Below, piece after piece: positions 6,502 to 8,488 of a stretch of 8,488 bases of DNA. The notes under the pieces were generated by a model that saw nothing but the letters and a program-made list of their open reading frames with translations, searched no databases and was not told where the DNA came from. Numbering within the stretch: position 1 is the first letter of the stretch; each line of letters opens with the position of its first letter. Source of the stretch: Gemmataceae bacterium (lineage in GTDB: Bacteria > Planctomycetota > Planctomycetia > Gemmatales > Gemmataceae); assembly GCA_026418875.1 (NCBI GenBank), contig JAOAAM010000290.1:1-8488 (forward strand), written 5' to 3'. A program made the translations under genes and the position numbers.

Positions 6502-7677
6502 ATGAACGCACACGAGGCACGCCGTCTGCTCGACGACGTGGAGGCATTTTGCCAGGAAATCCGTCCAATCGAGGAGTTGTGCTATCTGGAACATCGACCC
6601 AACGACCAGGTCGTCCCGTTGGCACGCAAGTACGACATCTTGGGGATGATCGTGCCAAAGGAATACGGCGGTCGAGGGGCGGACACGGTGACCTATGCCC
6701 GAGCGCTTGCCCGGATCAACCGGGAGGGCACGGGGGTGCGGACCTTCTTTTCTGGGCACACCAGCATCGGCGAATATCCGATTTTGACTTGGGGTAGCGA
6801 GGCGCTCAAGCGTCGGTATCTTCCCGCGGCCTGCCGGGGGGACGTCATCCTTGCATTTGGTCTGACCGAACCGGATGCTGGGTCGAACCCTTTGGAAATG
6901 AGTTCGACCTACGAGCGTCGGGGCGACAAGTTCGTACTGAATGGCGTCAAGTATCTCATTTCCAACGGCGGGATTGCGGATGCGGTCATCTGCTTTGCGT
7001 ACAACACGGGAAGCCCACGGCGGGTGAGCGCCTTCGTCGTGGACACGCATGCGGCCGGGTTTGTGAAAGAGGACTTGCTGGCGAAGATGGGTATGCCCAC
7101 GGCGAACACCGCGATGTTCGAGATGAACAATGTGGAGGTACCGCTCGACCACCTATTGGGTGAGGAGGGGAACGGATTCCGCATTGCCATGGGAACGTTG
7201 GTGAGCGGTCGGATCAGCGTGGCGGCAGGCTGTCTTGGCGTCATCGAGGACTGCTTGGCGGAGGTTGTGGCCTATGCGAAAGAGCGGCAACAGCACGGCA
7301 AAGCGATCGGCAAGCATCAACTTGTGCAGGAACACATCGCCATGATCGAGCAGCATCGCGCCGCGGCAGAGGCGATGGTCTTGCGGGCGGCGGCGGCAAA
7401 AGATGCGTCCGCGACCGAACCGGGGAACGCGGAACTAGCGCGGCAGGCGGACATCGCGGCGGCTCAGGCCAAGCTGTTTGCCTCGAACGCCGCCTGGGAT
7501 GCCGCCGACCGTGCCGTTCAGGTGTTTGGTGGCCGCGGTTGGTCCACCTTGTACCGGCCGGGGCGTCACATGCAGGACGTTCGTGTCTGCCGCATCTACG
7601 AAGGAACGGATGAAATCCTCAAACTCAAGATCGCAGCGCATGTCCTGGGCGGAAAAGAGTGGGAGGCGTTCAAATAA
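6502..7677 (+). CDS. Acyl-CoA dehydrogenase family flavoenzyme
   Basis: A cytoplasmic FAD enzyme expected to form a trans-2,3 double bond in an acyl-CoA and pass electrons to electron-transfer flavoprotein. At 391 residues it has normal family length. Domains in order: N-terminal helical domain (about 1-115, with GMIVPKEYGG), middle beta-domain opened by the flavin/substrate motif LTEPDAGSN (Leu121 to Asn129) and including LNGVKYLISNGG, and C-terminal helical domain (about 230-391) with QQHGKAIGKHQLVQ, VFGGRGW and RIYEGTDEIL. Glu367 in YEGT sits where the catalytic base lies in short- and medium-chain members. The chain length or branched substrate cannot be told from sequence by eye; no electron-transfer flavoprotein, thiolase or CoA-ligase gene is nearby to help. 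Start at 6502 follows an AGGGGG site. The phosphoesterase gene follows after 60 bases on the same strand with no obvious terminator between. Confidence 0.95.
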   Translation: MNAHEARRLLDDVEAFCQEIRPIEELCYLEHRPNDQVVPLARKYDILGMIVPKEYGGRGADTVTYARALARINREGTGVRTFFSGHTSIGEYPILTWGSEALKRRYLPAACRGDVILAFGLTEPDAGSNPLEMSSTYERRGDKFVLNGVKYLISNGGIADAVICFAYNTGSPRRVSAFVVDTHAAGFVKEDLLAKMGMPTANTAMFEMNNVEVPLDHLLGEEGNGFRIAMGTLVSGRISVAAGCLGVIEDCLAEVVAYAKERQQHGKAIGKHQLVQEHIAMIEQHRAAAEAMVLRAAAAKDASATEPGNAELARQADIAAAQAKLFASNAAWDAADRAVQVFGGRGWSTLYRPGRHMQDVRVCRIYEGTDEILKLKIAAHVLGGKEWEAFK

Positions 7678-7737
7678 AGCCGCGGAGTCTGAAACATCGA
7701 GAAACGGGCCACCGATTTTTGGGCGGGTAGGTTGGGC

Positions 7738-8488
7738 ATGGATGCTGAGGACGTGGTTTGGGGCTTCTTCGCTTGGGTCGGCCATGCCACCATCTGGCTG
7801 GTTGCTCTCAACGTCCTTTACAGTCAGCCGATCCATAAGAAGTGGCTTCGCACGGCCCGGTTCCTCGATGCGGTCCTCGTCTTTGCCTTCCCCGTGGTGC
7901 TTTTTTTATTGTGGTGTTGGAACGGTCTGAACTCGTGGATCGTCCGAGCCTATTTGCTGGTTTGTTGGGGGGTCGCCTTGGTCGCCATCCCCGCCGCAAC
8001 GCTTCTTCGGCTAACACGCCGAACCTCAAAATCGCAAATCCACCGAACATCGCAGGTCGTGAATTACACGAAGGAATTGGGTTATCGGCCCGTCGGTCAA
8101 TGGAAGAATGCTTTCCTGGCTCGGTTGCCGGGCAACGAGGTGTTTGAGGTCGAATTCGTACACATCGAACTGGCCGTCGAGGGGCTGCCGCCCGAGTGGG
8201 ACGGCTTGACGATCCTGCACCTGACGGACCTGCATTTTTGCGGAACACCCGAGCAGGTGTTTTTTGAACGTGTGTTTGACCGATGCATGGGTGAAGGCCC
8301 GCCGGACCTCGTTGTCGTCACAGGCGATCTGGTCGACACGGATGAGCACCACGCATGGATTGTGCCTTTGTTCCGTCGGCTCCGCTGGCGGGAAGCGGCC
8401 TTGGCGGTGTTGGGCAATCACGATTATTGGCAGCAGCGAGATGCCGTGCGGTCTTGCTTGGAGGAGGCCGGCTTGAAGGTGTTGGGGA
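7738..8488 (+). CDS. Membrane-anchored calcineurin-like metallophosphoesterase (C-terminus cut by window edge)
   Basis: The frame is open from ATG 7738 to the right edge (250 residues). Three hydrophobic segments at about 7-28, 42-62 and 69-90 anchor it in the membrane; a linker (about 91-155) leads into the calcineurin-like fold. Metal-binding motifs visible are DLH (Asp164, His166) in ILHLTDLHF, GDLVD (Asp197) in VVVTGDLVD, and GNHD (Asn227, His228, Asp229). The later GH and GHxH-type histidines fall outside the window. The arrangement of multi-helix N-terminus plus catalytic domain recalls the YkuE/YaeI-like phosphoesterases, some of which act on lipid substrates such as UDP-diacylglucosamine, but the substrate here cannot be decided. 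The ribosome binding site is weak (G-rich, 7721-7736), so the exact start is less sure than the identity. It may share a transcript with the dehydrogenase, without an evident functional link. Confidence 0.9.
   Translation, partial: MDAEDVVWGFFAWVGHATIWLVALNVLYSQPIHKKWLRTARFLDAVLVFAFPVVLFLLWCWNGLNSWIVRAYLLVCWGVALVAIPAATLLRLTRRTSKSQIHRTSQVVNYTKELGYRPVGQWKNAFLARLPGNEVFEVEFVHIELAVEGLPPEWDGLTILHLTDLHFCGTPEQVFFERVFDRCMGEGPPDLVVVTGDLVDTDEHHAWIVPLFRRLRWREAALAVLGNHDYWQQRDAVRSCLEEAGLKVLG

Noticed and set aside
6403..7152. Open frame of 249 codons on the minus strand
   Set aside because: It is antisense to the acyl-CoA dehydrogenase, which has full family motifs; the minus product is not protein-like.

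Overview
This is a GC-rich (about 60% by eye), densely coded bacterial chromosome segment with seven protein genes on both strands, two of them cut by the window edges. No gene gives a decisive taxonomic marker. The gene mix recalls Planctomycetes, especially the Gemmata-like groups: an exported HEAT-repeat protein with a Pro/Met-rich linker, a secreted prolyl oligopeptidase, and an exported phosphatase joined to a c-type cytochrome-like domain. That placement is inference. No RNA gene, CRISPR array, insertion sequence or phage gene was seen.

Layout: (1) 1-1351, minus strand: N-terminal 450 residues of a membrane-bound sensor histidine kinase with a helical sensor domain, HAMP and HisKA domains, cut just after the N-box. 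(2) 1352-1762: a 411-base divergent gap with no convincing gene; it holds a 21-base dyad close to the kinase start. (3) 1763-3847, plus strand: a complete exported S9-family prolyl oligopeptidase with all catalytic residues. (4) 3882-4796, plus strand, 34 bases downstream: an exported protein with an N-terminal Cys-X5-Arg phosphatase domain and a C-terminal helical domain ending in a CxxCH heme-binding motif. (5) 4810-5130, minus strand, converging on gene 4 with only 13 bases between stops: a small BFD-like [2Fe-2S] protein. (6) 5160-6329, minus strand, just upstream of gene 5: an exported HEAT-repeat protein. (7) 6330-6501: a short divergent promoter region. (8) 6502-7677, plus strand: an acyl-CoA dehydrogenase. 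(9) 7738-8488, plus strand, running off the right edge: a membrane-anchored calcineurin-like metallophosphoesterase.

The genes fall into probable transcription units rather than one pathway: the peptidase with the phosphatase-cytochrome gene, the HEAT protein with the [2Fe-2S] protein, and the dehydrogenase possibly with the phosphoesterase. Three products (peptidase, phosphatase-cytochrome, HEAT protein) carry apparent signal peptides and two more (kinase, phosphoesterase) are membrane proteins, so most of the window serves the cell envelope. The most unusual item is the phosphatase-cytochrome fusion. Otherwise this looks like ordinary core chromosome, with no sign of a defence island or mobile element.
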